The position numbers and the translations under genes are program-made. Positions 19,976 through 29,863 of a stretch of 64,000 bases of DNA are shown one piece after another. The DNA comes from DASQPR01 sp963836785 (GTDB taxonomy: Bacteria > Actinomycetota > Actinomycetes > Mycobacteriales > Micromonosporaceae). The notes under the pieces were generated by a model. It saw nothing but the letters and a program-made list of their open reading frames with translations. It made no database searches and had not been told where the DNA came from. Numbering within the stretch: position 1 is the first letter of the stretch; each line of letters begins with the position of its first letter. The stretch is taken from contig CAWIKW010000009.1 of assembly GCA_963836785.1 (NCBI GenBank), positions 1 to 64,000 on the forward strand, in the 5' to 3' direction.

Positions 19976-21382
19976 GTGACGGTTCGCGTTAGATTTGCCC
20001 CATCTCCGACCGGTATGTTCCACGTCGGCGGCGCCCGTTCGGCGCTACAGAACTGGATCTACGCCAAGCAGCACAACGGCGCCTTCGTGCTGCGCATCGA
20101 AGACACCGACGCGGCCCGGAATCGCCCGGAGTGGACCGAGGGCATCTTGTCGGCGCTCGACTGGATCGGCATCGAGCGAGGCAACTACGAGGGCCCGTAC
20201 TTCCAGTCGGCGTACGCCGACAAGCAGAAGGCGGCCGCGGCCGACCTCCACGCGGCCGGCCGCGCCTACTACTGCGACTGCACCCGCGAGCAGATCGAGG
20301 CCCGTACGGGCAACAAGTACACCGGCTACGACGGGTTTTGCCGCGACCGGGGTCTCGGCCCAGGCGAGGGTCGTGCGCTGCGGTTCCGTACGCCGGACGA
20401 GGGCCACACCCGCGTGGTGGACCTGATCCGGGGCGAGCCGACGTTCGAGAACGCCAAGATCGAGGACTTCGTGATCGCGCGTTCCGACGGCTCGCCGGTC
20501 TTCCTGCTGGCCAACGTCGTCGACGACATGACCATGGGCATCACCCACGTATTCCGCGCCGAGGAGCACCTGTCCAACACGCCGAAACAGCAGCTGTTGT
20601 GGGAGGCGCTCGGACACGAGCCGCCGATCTGGGCCCATGTGCCGGTCGTGGTGAACGAGAAGCGGCAGAAGCTGTCGAAGCGACGCGACAAGGTCGCGCT
20701 CGAGATGTACCGGGACGAGGGTTACCTCGCCGACGCCATGCGCAACTATCTGATGCTCCTCGGCTGGGCACCGTCCGGCGACCGGGAGATCGTGCCGTGG
20801 TCGGTCATCGAGGATGAGTTCCGCATCGAGGACGTGAACCCTTCGTCGGCATTCTTCGACGAGAAGAAGCTCCGAGCATTCAATGGCGAGTACATCCGCG
20901 CTCTGGAGGCGGAAGCGTTCGTCGACGCCTGCCAGCCGTGGCTGACCGGCACCGCTACGATCCCGCCGCCGCCATGGGCGCCGGGCGACTTCGACCCGGT
21001 CGTATTCGCCGCCGCCGCACCGTTCGCCCAGACCCGTATCAGCGTTTTATCGGAGATCGTGGACTATGTGGATTACTTCTTCCTGGACGAACCCCGTGTA
21101 GACGAGGCGTCCTGGACGAAGACCATGCGCGACGGCGCGACCGAACTCCTGTGGGCGGCGCACAAGGGTTTCAGTGCCGTGAGCGATTGGAAGGCGGAAA
21201 CGTTGAAGGCGACGCTCGAAGCGATCGGTGCGGAGCGCGGCCTCAAGCTCGGCAAGGCACAGGCACCGGTACGTGTGGCGGTCACCGGCCGTACTGTCGG
21301 ATTGCCCCTCTTTGAGTCCATTGAACTGTTGGGTCGAGACCGTACCCTGGAGCGTGTGCGGCGCGCGGCCGACACGGCGTGA
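19976..21382 (+). CDS. gltX: Glutamyl-tRNA synthetase
   Basis: Charges tRNA-Glu in the cytosol. Class I motifs are clear: APSPTGMFHVGGARSAL (HIGH equivalent HVGG), the zinc-binding segment YYCDCTREQ..Y..GFC, RFRTPDEG, and KLSKRRDK (KMSKS). Length 468 aa is normal. The GTG at 19976 begins VTVRVRFAPSPTG as expected. A 130-bp gap separates it from the acidic-tail membrane protein on the same strand. Confidence 0.96.
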   Translation: MTVRVRFAPSPTGMFHVGGARSALQNWIYAKQHNGAFVLRIEDTDAARNRPEWTEGILSALDWIGIERGNYEGPYFQSAYADKQKAAAADLHAAGRAYYCDCTREQIEARTGNKYTGYDGFCRDRGLGPGEGRALRFRTPDEGHTRVVDLIRGEPTFENAKIEDFVIARSDGSPVFLLANVVDDMTMGITHVFRAEEHLSNTPKQQLLWEALGHEPPIWAHVPVVVNEKRQKLSKRRDKVALEMYRDEGYLADAMRNYLMLLGWAPSGDREIVPWSVIEDEFRIEDVNPSSAFFDEKKLRAFNGEYIRALEAEAFVDACQPWLTGTATIPPPPWAPGDFDPVVFAAAAPFAQTRISVLSEIVDYVDYFFLDEPRVDEASWTKTMRDGATELLWAAHKGFSAVSDWKAETLKATLEAIGAERGLKLGKAQAPVRVAVTGRTVGLPLFESIELLGRDRTLERVRRAADTA

Positions 21383-21512
21383 TGCGGAGCGTCCCCTCAT
21401 CACGGGGCGGATTGGTGTTGAATCCCTGTCACCGGTGGCGCGCCTGACCAGGTGCTCGTCCGCCGGCCGACAGCCGACGGCGCACACCGCCGGCCACCGC
21501 GAGGAGTTGTTT

Positions 21513-24153
21513 GTGACGCCGCGAGCCATCGCCAGGATCGCGCGCACCGTTGTGGCCATCTTCGCGGCCGCAGTGATCGGGGCGCTGTCGTTCGCCATGG
21601 CCGCGAATGCACAAGCGCCGGCAAAACCCAGCCCCAAGGTCACAAAGCCGCCGGTCTTGACGATCACGATCACCGGTCCCGACGTGAGCCCGCCGATCGT
21701 CATCCGTTCCACCGAAGACCCGACGCTCTACGCGCAGGTTGAGGCCCAGGTCTCGTGGATGAAGTCGGCCACCGGCAATGTGATGCCGTCGACGCCGACG
21801 CAGTTGGGTCCGGACTACCGGGTGACCATGACCACCGGGTCGGTCAAGACGGCCATCTACGACCTCTATCCGTTGGTGGCCACGGGGCCGCGAGCGCATC
21901 GTGCCGCGATCGGTTCGCAGAAGGCGGCGTGGTTCTTTGCGCCGATCTCCATGGCCAGCGGCCTCGAGGCCGCCGGCGTCACGTTCCCGACGTCACCGGC
22001 ATCCGGAGAGGCTGCGCCGCCAACCATCGCAACCTCGGCCCCGTCGACCAGCCTTTCCAAGATCTTGGCGCAGAGCAAGATCGCGCTCGGACTCGCCGCC
22101 GTGGCCGCCGCCGCCGTACTGGTGATGCTCGCTCTTGCGGCCCGCCGCAGTCGGCGGCTGGATCGCCGTCGAGCGATGCCAGCGGCGCTGGCCCGGCTGG
22201 AGACCGTCGCCGGCCGGGCCCGCGGGACCGGTCTCGGCAGCGCGGCCCTGGCCACGAGCGGCGCCGGGCTGCGTCCGGCCGTCCCGGCCGCCCGCGCCGA
22301 GGCCGGACCAGCCAAAGCCACGGGTACGGCCCGGGTGAAGCCACCGAGCCAGCCGACGAGTTCGGCGCCGAACGCTGGGCCGGCCTCTCTATCCACGGCG
22401 CCGGTCACCGGAGCGTCCACACCGGTCGCGCCCCACGTCGGCTCCCCGCAATCTCAGCCGGGTCAGTCTCATGGTCAGTCCAGCTCTGACCAGTCGGCTG
22501 GTCAGTCGCGATCTGGTCCGTCCGGCTCAGCGGCCGGAATGGCACCCGTGGGATCGGGGCCGGCCGAGCCGCCGGGTGGCCGATCGGCTGGGTCATGGTT
22601 CGGAAGTCCCGGCGCCGGACCGCGGAGTTCCGACCAATCGGGCGGCGCCTCCGCGCAGGTGGATAAGCCCGGCAGCGACGGCCGACCACCGACGCAGCGC
22701 GCGGCCGCCGACGCTCCAGTCGATCCGCCCGTCGAGGTGCCGGTGGAGACTAAGGCGCCCGTGGAAGCTAAGACGCCCGTCGAAGCTGCGGCCGAGATCG
22801 CGGTCGGGACGGCGCATGTCGTCACGACCGCCGGGATGGCCACGGCCGAGTCGAACGCGTCCGTGATCGGTACGGCTAAGGTCACCCCGGCCGAGGACCG
22901 GGCGGTTGGGGTCGCGCCGGCGCCACGAGCGCCCGCGGACGACGTCGTCGAGCCGCAACTCGGCCGTCCCTACGTGATGCCGCGAGCAACCACGGCCGCC
23001 GATCAGCCATCCGTCACTCCCCCAACCGAAGCCGGTACCCCCGACGCAGAGCCGACGGCCGGCGTGACCGATGCGGGTGACACGGCGAACGCCGAGCCCG
23101 CACCGGCTGAGTCCGCACCAGCCGAGCAATCACCCGCCGGGCCACCGGAGACCGATCAGGCACAAGCGCATGAGCCGCCGGCCACAGCCACCGCGCCGTC
23201 TGAGCCCGACGATGCCGCGACCGGCGACACGGACGCGACCGAGGTCGCCAGTGCCGATGGCGACGCCGCCGACAACACGGACGCGGATACGGATGCCGCT
23301 GATGGTGCGGACGCCGCCAATGGCGACGCGAATACGGCCGCCGCTGATGAGGCGGAGGCCGTCAACGGCGACACGAATACGGCCACCGCTGATAACCCGG
23401 ACACCGCCAACGTCGACGCGGACACGGCCGCCGCACATGACGCGGACGCCGACGGCGATGTAGACGCTGACAGCGATGCGAATGCGACTGCGGACGCCGA
23501 TGCGCACGCAGATAGCGATCCGGACGAGGACGCCGCCGAGACGGACGCGGATGCGGACGCCGCCGTTGGCGACGCGGATGCCGCTGATGACGTGGACGCC
23601 GCCGAGACGGACGCGGATGCGGACGCCGCCGATGGCGACGCGGACGCTGACAGCGATGCGAATGCGACTGCGGACGCCGATGCGCACGCAGATAGCGATG
23701 CGGACGAAGACGCCGCCGAGACGGACGCGGATGCGGACGCCGCCGATGGCAACGCGGATGCCGCTGATGACCTGGACGCTGATGGCGATGCGGCGACTGC
23801 GGACGCAGATCGCAGCGATGCACGCGGACGAGCACGCCGCCGATGCGGACGAGGACGCCGCCGTTGGCGAAGCGGCGCACGTTACGCGTCCTGGCGAGGA
23901 CAACAGCGGCGACGACGGGCTGGACCCGGCCGACGGTCAGGTGCCGGTGACAGCCTCCGATGACGACACCGACGGCGCGTCGTCGACGGCCGAGGCCGAG
24001 GCCGACTCGGGCGCGGACGGCTCGACGGCCGCCGGTGATCCGGACTCCGGGGTCGCCGCGCCGGCCGTGGCCGTACCAGTGGATTCGGAGAACGACCCCG
24101 ACGGAACCGCGACCGACGCTGGCCCGACCGAGTCGCAGGGTGAGCGGTCATGA
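21513..24153 (+). CDS. Membrane protein with long acidic repeat tail; needs a frameshift near 23,800-23,823
   Basis: No known family. The GTG at 21513 has GAGGAG six bases upstream. The N-terminus is a signal peptide (ARTVVAIFAAAVIGALSFAM, cleavage after ANAQA), followed by about 150 residues of exported domain, one transmembrane span (KIALGLAAVAAAAVLVMLALA) and a basic RRSRRLDRRR stop-transfer. The rest would be cytosolic: a Pro/Ala/Gly/Ser/Gln stretch and then several hundred residues of Asp/Ala repeats. The frame from 21513 turns into Arg-rich sequence near 23,823. The next frame (+1) continues the acidic character to a TGA at 24151-24153, which overlaps the ATG of the next gene. One extra base in the repeat region explains this. 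Possible role: membrane anchor in the operon with the pseudokinase and FasR. Confidence 0.7.
23463..23820 (+). repeat. 180-bp in-frame direct repeat encoding the Asp/Ala tail
   Basis: The stretch from 23463 recurs exactly 180 bp later with few changes up to about 23779, then decays. A third, shortened copy is recognisable to about 23875. The unit codes for 60 residues of alternating Asp/Ala with Glu and Thr. The frameshift of the host gene lies in the third copy. Confidence 0.85.
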
Positions 24154-25926
24154 CCCACAACCCGCCGCCGCTCACATCACCGGTGCCGGGCCTGAGCGTT
24201 CGAGCCGTGCTCGATCAGGACGCGCTGGTCACCGCCGGCCTGGCGCTCTCCGACCGCGGCGACCGCGCCGTGTTGCTCGTCGGCTCCGACGTCGCCGCGC
24301 CGGGCGGTCGACGCGAGTTCCTCGCGTGGTCGCAGGCGCTCGCGGATGTCGGACGGGTCGCGCCGAGTTCGCGCATCGCCGGCTTCGGTCACACCACCGA
24401 GGGACGGCCTTATTTCGCCGCCTACGTCACGCCGTCGCTCGCCGACCGGATGCGGCTGACCGGTCCGCCGCCACATCGCGCCGTGCGGGTCATCGCGACC
24501 GCGGTGGCCGACGTACTCGCCGCCGCGCACGCGACCGGCATCGTTCATGCGGCGGTCAGTCCGGCCACGATTCTCATTGACGCGGGCCAGACGCGGCTGG
24601 GCGGATTCGGCGCTGCCGCCCCGGGTCTCGACGCGCCGCTCGGCGTCTGGGCGTTCACGGCACCGGAGCACCGTGACGCGGCCGCCGCCGGTGGCATTGT
24701 CGGTACGACGGCCAGCGACGTGTTCAGCCTCGCGGCGACGATCTGTGTCGCGCGAGCCGGGATGCTGCCGTGGAGCGACCCGGTCAGTTGGGCCGATGCG
24801 GCCGGCCTCCCGTCCGGCGCCGGCATTCCCGGGTGGGTCGAGGTCATTCGCGCCGCGCTGGACGCGAACCCGGATCAGCGACCAACGGCGGAAGAATTCG
24901 CCGCCGGCATGCGCAGTGGAGCCGACCCGGCCGAGGAACCGACCGGGGCGACGCGCGTCGACCTGCGCGGGCTCATCCCCCGCGAAGTACGGCGACTCGC
25001 GGCGTACAGCGTGGACGCGATGAATGACGGCAGCACCGTTGTCGCGTGGGCAACGCCACCGCCCATCGTGACCCGGCGCCGGTCAGCCGACGGTCGAGTC
25101 ATCGACCTGCCCCCGGACGCGACGGCCATGTTCTCCCGCATCACCGCACCCGCGCCGGCCGATGCGCCCACGACGTTGCTGCCACTCGTCGTCGCGGATC
25201 CCGCCCGGGGTGCGCGCGCCACCGGCGAGACCGCTACCGCCGGCCCGACTCCAGGTACGAATGCCGCGCCCGCAACGGTCAACGCGGCCGGGGACGCCGA
25301 AAACGGGAGCGGGTGTCGCGACCGACGATGACGACGCGGACGAACCACCGAGCGGTTTCATCCACGCCGTGCTCACGAAGCCAGCGGCGGCCGCCATCGC
25401 CGCCACGGCGAGCGCCCTTCTACTCGGCACCGGCGCGTACGCCTGGGCACAGCAGAAGCCACCGCCCGCTCCGATCGCAGCACCGAAACCGGCCGCGACC
25501 ACGTCGCCACGGCCGACCGCCACACCGACGCTGTCCCAGGCACAGTTGCTGGCCGGAGCACGCCAGGCCGGCCAGCAGTTCCTCCACAACGTCGGTGTGC
25601 GCAGCGACCTCGCCTGTGCCGGGGTGATCGGTGGCAACGTCGTCACGACCGGGGCGGGACAGGCACCCGTCAGCTGTGCCGCGCTGCTCGCGCACGCGAA
25701 GTCACTCCTCGGTTCGGACACGCTCGACGCGATGACGAACGCGAACGTCACCTCCGCCGTCGGCTATGCCGGTGGTTCGGTCTCCGGCTCGGCCGGTGGC
25801 CCGTACCCGGAGGCGTCCATTTCCCTGTCGCACGTGCCGGCGTTGCGTCCGGTGCTGAAGACGTTCGAAATGGTGCTGACCTTCCGCGACCAGCAGTGGT
25901 GGGTGGCCGAGGTGACCTTCGGGTGA
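24150..25926 (+). CDS. Membrane-anchored pseudokinase; needs a frameshift near 25,305-25,313
   Basis: Kinase-fold protein without catalytic residues. Residues 30-250 follow a Ser/Thr kinase C-lobe: IVHAAVSPATI in place of HRDLKxxN (Asp, Lys and Asn all lost), GGFG for DFG, an intact APE (171-173), ASDVFSL, and NPDQRPTA. No VAIK lysine or glycine loop is seen. The first frame stops at 25331, but removing one G from the G-run near 25,311 continues into DDDDADEPPSGF, one transmembrane span (PAAAAIAATASALLLGTGAYAW) and an exported domain of about 150 aa with two cysteines. This gives a PknB-like layout of cytosolic kinase, membrane span and external sensor. The start overlaps the upstream stop (ATGA) and the end overlaps fasR (GTGA). 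Likely a scaffold or sensor, not an enzyme. Confidence 0.72.
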
Positions 25927-27359
25927 GCGACCCGAGCGACACGTCAGCGCACGACACGTCGGCGCGTGCGACGCCACCGCGCGACACGCCACCACGCGCG
26001 AAGGCCCCGCGAGCGAAGACGCCGGGGGCGAAGGCGCCGCGCGAAAAAACATCCCGCGAGACGGCGTCGCGCGGCAGGGCATCCGACAAGGCGGCCCGCG
26101 AGGCGGCAGCGCCGGAGGCTACGCCGCCCCCGGTGACGCGCGCCGCCTCGGCCGAGGCGACGAGCGTGTACGGCACCGGCCCGCTCGCCGGCACGCTGGC
26201 GCGAATCGAACGTTCGGCCGGAGCGTTATCGACCGCCAGCGTCGCGCGCATGGACGACGTGCTGCCGTGGTTCCGCGAGGTGCCGGCCGACCAGCGGGCC
26301 TGGGTCACGCTCGTTGCCCAGGCCGGCGTGCGGTCCCTGGTCGAATGGCTCCGGCGGCAGAGCCTTGACCCGGATCAGGCGTCGCAAGAGGTTTCGGACG
26401 AAGTCTTCGACGCCGCCCCGCGTGCGCTCGCTCGGTCGATCAACCTCGAGCACACCGTACAGTTGATCAAGGTCACCATCGACGTGGTCGAGCAGCAGGT
26501 GCCGCGGTTGGCCGAACCCGGCCAGGAGGCGGCGCTGCGCGATGCGGTGGTGCGTTTCTCCCGCGAGGTCGCGTTCGCCGCGGCGCGGGTGTACGCCCGG
26601 GCGGCCGAGACACGCGGGCTCTGGGACGCTCGACTGCAGGCGCTACTGGTCGACGCCCTGGTGCGCGGTGAGCAACCGGACGTCATCGCGTCCCGGGCGG
26701 CCGCGCTCGGGTGGCCCGATCCGACACCGGTCGCGATCGCGGTCGGCCGCTCCCCCGGCGGCGAGGTCGCCGCGATCGTGCACAACGTCTACCGCGCCGC
26801 GCGCCGGATCGGGGTCGAGGTCATCGGCGGCGTACACGGGGATCGGCTCGTCGTCATGCTCGGCGGCGCGACCGACCCGCTGGCCGCGACGGAAAAGATG
26901 CTGGCGGCGTACGGCGACGGCCCGGTGGTCGTCAGCGCCCCAGCACCGAGCCTGGACGAAGCGAGCCAGGCCGCGCGCTCCGCGCTGGCCGGATTCCGGG
27001 CGGCGCCGGCCTGGCCCGCCGCCCCGCGACCGGTGCTGGCCGGCGATCTACTGCCGGAGCGGGCCCTGGCCGGCGATGTGGACGCCCGGCGGACGCTGCG
27101 CAATGACGTGTTCGCCGCACTCGCCCGGTCCGGCGGCGAACTGCTCGAAACGCTCGACGCGTTCCTTGCCGCCGGCGGTGTGCTCGAAAGCGCCGCCCGG
27201 TCGCTGTTCGTCCACCCGAACACGGTCCGCTATCGCCTGCGCCGGATTGCCGATATCACCGGATTCGCACCGTTGGTGCCACGGGATGCGTTTACCCTCA
27301 GAGTGGCGCTCGCAATCGGCCGCCTGGGCGCGGCGAGTGGCGGCGCCGAGCGCGATTGA
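25923..27359 (+). CDS. fasR: PucR-type regulator of fatty-acid synthesis (FasR-like)
   Basis: Transcription factor of about 478 aa upstream of the fab operon. In S. coelicolor, FasR (SCO2386) activates fabD-fabH-acpP-fabF from the same position; Rv2242 is the mycobacterial counterpart by position. The body begins near residue 85 (LARIERSAGALSTASVARM) and ends with the CdaR/PucR C-terminal helix-turn-helix (SLFVHPNTVRYRLRRIADITGF). The first 80 residues are an unusual disordered extension rich in Lys, Arg, Pro and Ala. The GTG at 25923 overlaps the upstream TGA; an in-frame upstream codon at 25896 is less likely. It is coupled to the pseudokinase gene. Confidence 0.85.
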   Translation: MSDPSDTSAHDTSARATPPRDTPPRAKAPRAKTPGAKAPREKTSRETASRGRASDKAAREAAAPEATPPPVTRAASAEATSVYGTGPLAGTLARIERSAGALSTASVARMDDVLPWFREVPADQRAWVTLVAQAGVRSLVEWLRRQSLDPDQASQEVSDEVFDAAPRALARSINLEHTVQLIKVTIDVVEQQVPRLAEPGQEAALRDAVVRFSREVAFAAARVYARAAETRGLWDARLQALLVDALVRGEQPDVIASRAAALGWPDPTPVAIAVGRSPGGEVAAIVHNVYRAARRIGVEVIGGVHGDRLVVMLGGATDPLAATEKMLAAYGDGPVVVSAPAPSLDEASQAARSALAGFRAAPAWPAAPRPVLAGDLLPERALAGDVDARRTLRNDVFAALARSGGELLETLDAFLAAGGVLESAARSLFVHPNTVRYRLRRIADITGFAPLVPRDAFTLRVALAIGRLGAASGGAERD

Positions 27360-27375
27360 CCGGCCGCGCCCGGCC

Positions 27376-27451
27376 GTGACCTGCCATAACGCAGTCGCCG
27401 AGATCTCGGTTCGAGTTTCTGACGGGATCAACTCCCCGCGATGCAGGTCAC
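27376..27451 (+). promoter_or_regulatory. Symmetric elements in the fabD leader, candidate FasR site
   Basis: The 192-bp gap before fabD holds GTGACCTGC (27376-27384) and its perfect inverse GCAGGTCAC (27443-27451), and between them a 12-bp palindrome CCGAGATCTCGG (27398-27409). A regulator gene sits directly upstream, so these are the best operator candidates. No clear -35/-10 pair is assigned. Confidence 0.45.
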
Positions 27452-27551
27452 AGTCCACCAAAAGCATTAGAGGATCCCTACAAAAGAGCTCGGCGGCTTT
27501 GGTATCTGGCGACAGGGACCCAGCCGCCGCCGATGCCGCAGAGTCATATGT

Positions 27552-28718
27552 GTGCTTGCCCTCCTCGCACCTGGCCAAGGTTCACAAAAACCTGGCTTCC
27601 TGACGCCCTGGCTCACCGAATCCTCCACCGAGGCTCGACTGCGCTGGTGGTCCGCGCTCGCTGGCCTCGATCTTCTGCATCTCGGCACGGCGGCGGACGC
27701 GGATGAGATCAAGGACACCGCCCGGACGCAGCCGCTGCTGGTGGCGGCCGCGCTGCTTGCGGCCGAGCACCTTCCGCTAACCGATAGCACGCCGCTGGTC
27801 GTCGCCGGCCACAGCGTCGGCGAACTGGGTGCGGCCGGCATCGCCGGCGTACTCACGCCCGATGCCGCGGTCACCCTGGCGGCCGTACGCGGTCGCGAAA
27901 TGGCCGCCGCCTGCGCCCTCGAACCAACCAGCATGTCGGCGGTTCTCGGTGGCGCCGAGGACGAGGTGCTGGCCGCGATCGAAGCCGCCGGGGTTTACCC
28001 CGCCAATCGCAACGGCGCCGGCCAGATCGTTGCGGCCGGGTCGATCGAGGGGCTGGAGAAGTTCGCGGCCGCCCCGCCGGCCAAGGCGCGCATCATCCCG
28101 CTGTCAGTGGCCGGCGCCTTCCACACGACGTACATGGCTCCGGCCGAGGCCGCGCTCGCGGCGGTGGCGAGCGGAATCGCTCCGGCCGACCCGCATCGGA
28201 TCCTGCTGTCGAATCTCGACGGTCGGGCGGTGCCCAGCGGTGCGGCGATGCTGCGGCGACTGGTCGCACAGGTCACCGCGCCGGTGCGCTGGGATCTGTG
28301 CATGCAGACCATGGCCGACCTCGGCGTCACCGCGATCATCGAGCTGCCGCCGGCCGGCACGCTGGCCGGCTTGGCCAAGCGGGCCCTCAAGGGCGTCGAG
28401 ATCGTGACCGTGAATACGCCCGACGACCTCACCGCCGCGCGCGAGCTGATCGCCCGCCATGCGCCGTCGCCCACCCACGAGCCGACGCCGCACTTCCGCG
28501 TCGTCGTCGCCGCGGCGAGCGGCAACTTCATCCCCGCCACCGACCTCGTCGAGGGTGCGGAGATCACCGCCGGTACGGTCATCGGCCACGTCACGACCCG
28601 GCAGGGTCCCGTCGAGGTGATCACCCACGCGTCGGGCGTCCTCACCGAATGGCTCGTCCATCACGACGACCCGGTAGCGCCCGGCCACCCACTCGCGCGC
28701 ATCGGCGGTCATCAGTGA
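27552..28718 (+). CDS. fabD: Malonyl-CoA:ACP transacylase fused to a biotinyl/lipoyl-like domain
   Basis: Loads malonyl groups onto ACP for type II fatty-acid synthesis. Residues 1-303 are FabD: APGQGSQ, nucleophile Ser88 in GHSVG, Arg113, and His191 in AFHTTYM. Residues about 313-384 are an extra domain with the biotinyl/lipoyl hammerhead pattern (VEGAEITAGTVIGHV ... VITHASGVLTEWLVHHDDPVAPGHPLARI), but the position of the modified lysine (AMKM or DKA) reads TTRQG, so it cannot carry biotin or lipoate. S. coelicolor FabD is, to my knowledge, about 70 residues shorter. GTG start at 27552; the ribosome site is weak. Confidence 0.92.
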   Translation: MLALLAPGQGSQKPGFLTPWLTESSTEARLRWWSALAGLDLLHLGTAADADEIKDTARTQPLLVAAALLAAEHLPLTDSTPLVVAGHSVGELGAAGIAGVLTPDAAVTLAAVRGREMAAACALEPTSMSAVLGGAEDEVLAAIEAAGVYPANRNGAGQIVAAGSIEGLEKFAAAPPAKARIIPLSVAGAFHTTYMAPAEAALAAVASGIAPADPHRILLSNLDGRAVPSGAAMLRRLVAQVTAPVRWDLCMQTMADLGVTAIIELPPAGTLAGLAKRALKGVEIVTVNTPDDLTAARELIARHAPSPTHEPTPHFRVVVAAASGNFIPATDLVEGAEITAGTVIGHVTTRQGPVEVITHASGVLTEWLVHHDDPVAPGHPLARIGGHQ

Positions 28719-28782
28719 CACCACATCGAGCATGTCCCGCAACGTTGCCTACCGGGCAGTTGCCCACAGGGAGAAGCACAGT

Positions 28783-29728
28783 ATGACCGGGTCCAAGATC
28801 CTGGCGATGGGGCACTATCAACCGAGTCGAGTGCTGACCAACAACCGAGCTCGCGAAGATGGTCGACACGAACGACGCATGGATCCGTGACCGCGTCGGC
28901 ATCGCCGAGCGGCGCATCGCCGAGGGCGAGACGGTCGCCGACATGTCCGCCGCGGCAGCCGGCAAGGCGCTAGCGAACTCCGGTCTCACCGCCGCCGACA
29001 TCGACCTCATCGTCGTGGCCACCTGTTCGTCGGTCGACCGGTGCCCGAACGTCGCCACGCGCGTCGCCTCGAAGCTCGGCGTCAGCGCGCCGGGTGCGTA
29101 CGACCTCAACACCGCCTGCTCGGGCTTCTCGTACGCGCTGGCCAGCGCCGACCACGCCATCCGGGCCGGCGCGGCCCGCAACGTCATCGTGATCGGCGCG
29201 GAGAAGCTCTCCGACGTGACCGACTGGAGCGACCGGTCCACGGCGGTCCTGTTCGGCGACGGCGCCGGTGCCGCGATCGTCACGGCGTGCGCCGAGGACG
29301 AGCCGGCCGGCATCAGTCCGGTGGTCTGGGGCTCGGCGCCGGAGTTGAACGACGTGATCCAGATCGAGGGCTGGCGCCCGTACATCAAGCAGGCGGGCCA
29401 GTCGGTCTTCCGCTGGGCCACGTACGCGTTGCCGCCGCTGGCCCGGCAGGTGTGCGAGAAGGCCGGCGTCGACCCGAGCGAGCTGGCCGCGTTCGTGCCG
29501 CACCAGGCGAACCTGCGGATCATCGAACCGCTCGCCCGCAAGCTCGGCGTCGAGAACGCGGTCGTCGCGCGCGACATCGTCGAGTCGGGCAACACGTCGG
29601 CGGCGAGCATCCCGCTCGCACTGTCGAAGTTGCTCGAGCGGCGCGAGATCCCGTCCGGCGGTCCCATCCTGCTGTTCGGCTTCGGCGGCGGTCTCACGTA
29701 CGCCGGTCAGGTCGTCCGCTGCCCGTAG
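28783..29728 (+). CDS. fabH: 3-oxoacyl-ACP synthase III, with a one-base insertion at 28845/28846
   Basis: Starts fatty-acid chains by condensing acyl-CoA with malonyl-ACP. From the ATG at 28783 (AGGGAG nine bases upstream) the frame reads MTGSKILAMGHYQPSRVLTNN and then breaks. Dropping one C at 28845/28846 restores ELAKMVDTNDAWIRDRVG and the full enzyme. In the corrected numbering the nucleophile is Cys112 (NTACSGF), as in E. coli, with His in VPHQANLRI and Asn in ESGNTSAAS. Without correction only an internal ATG at 28859 could start, losing the first strand of the thiolase fold. Most likely a sequencing or assembly error, otherwise a disrupted gene. Confidence 0.88.
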
Positions 29729-29863
29729 GAATGAGCCGCTGCGCAGGCCCCCAGCACCGACCCGTAACACCGGCCAAGAAATGCATGATCGTCTAGGTTG
29801 GTCGGAGAAGTTTGCCGCCACGAACGTGGCATGACAGGTATCGATACGGAAGGAACCCCACCC

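Noticed and set aside
23130..23903. Minus-strand frames with Arg/Ile/Val or Ser/Ala repeats
   Set aside because: Antisense reading of the Asp/Ala repeat DNA; no start signals.
25328..25627. ATGA overlap start at 25328 after the pseudokinase stop
   Set aside because: Its frame gives Arg/Ser/Pro-rich sequence, while the neighbouring frame holds the membrane span and the domain ending at the fasR overlap. An indel explains this better.
23800..28846. Programmed ribosomal frameshifting in the three broken genes
   Set aside because: No slippery heptamer, stop-codon pause or stimulatory pseudoknot pattern is seen, and fabH is not known to use it.
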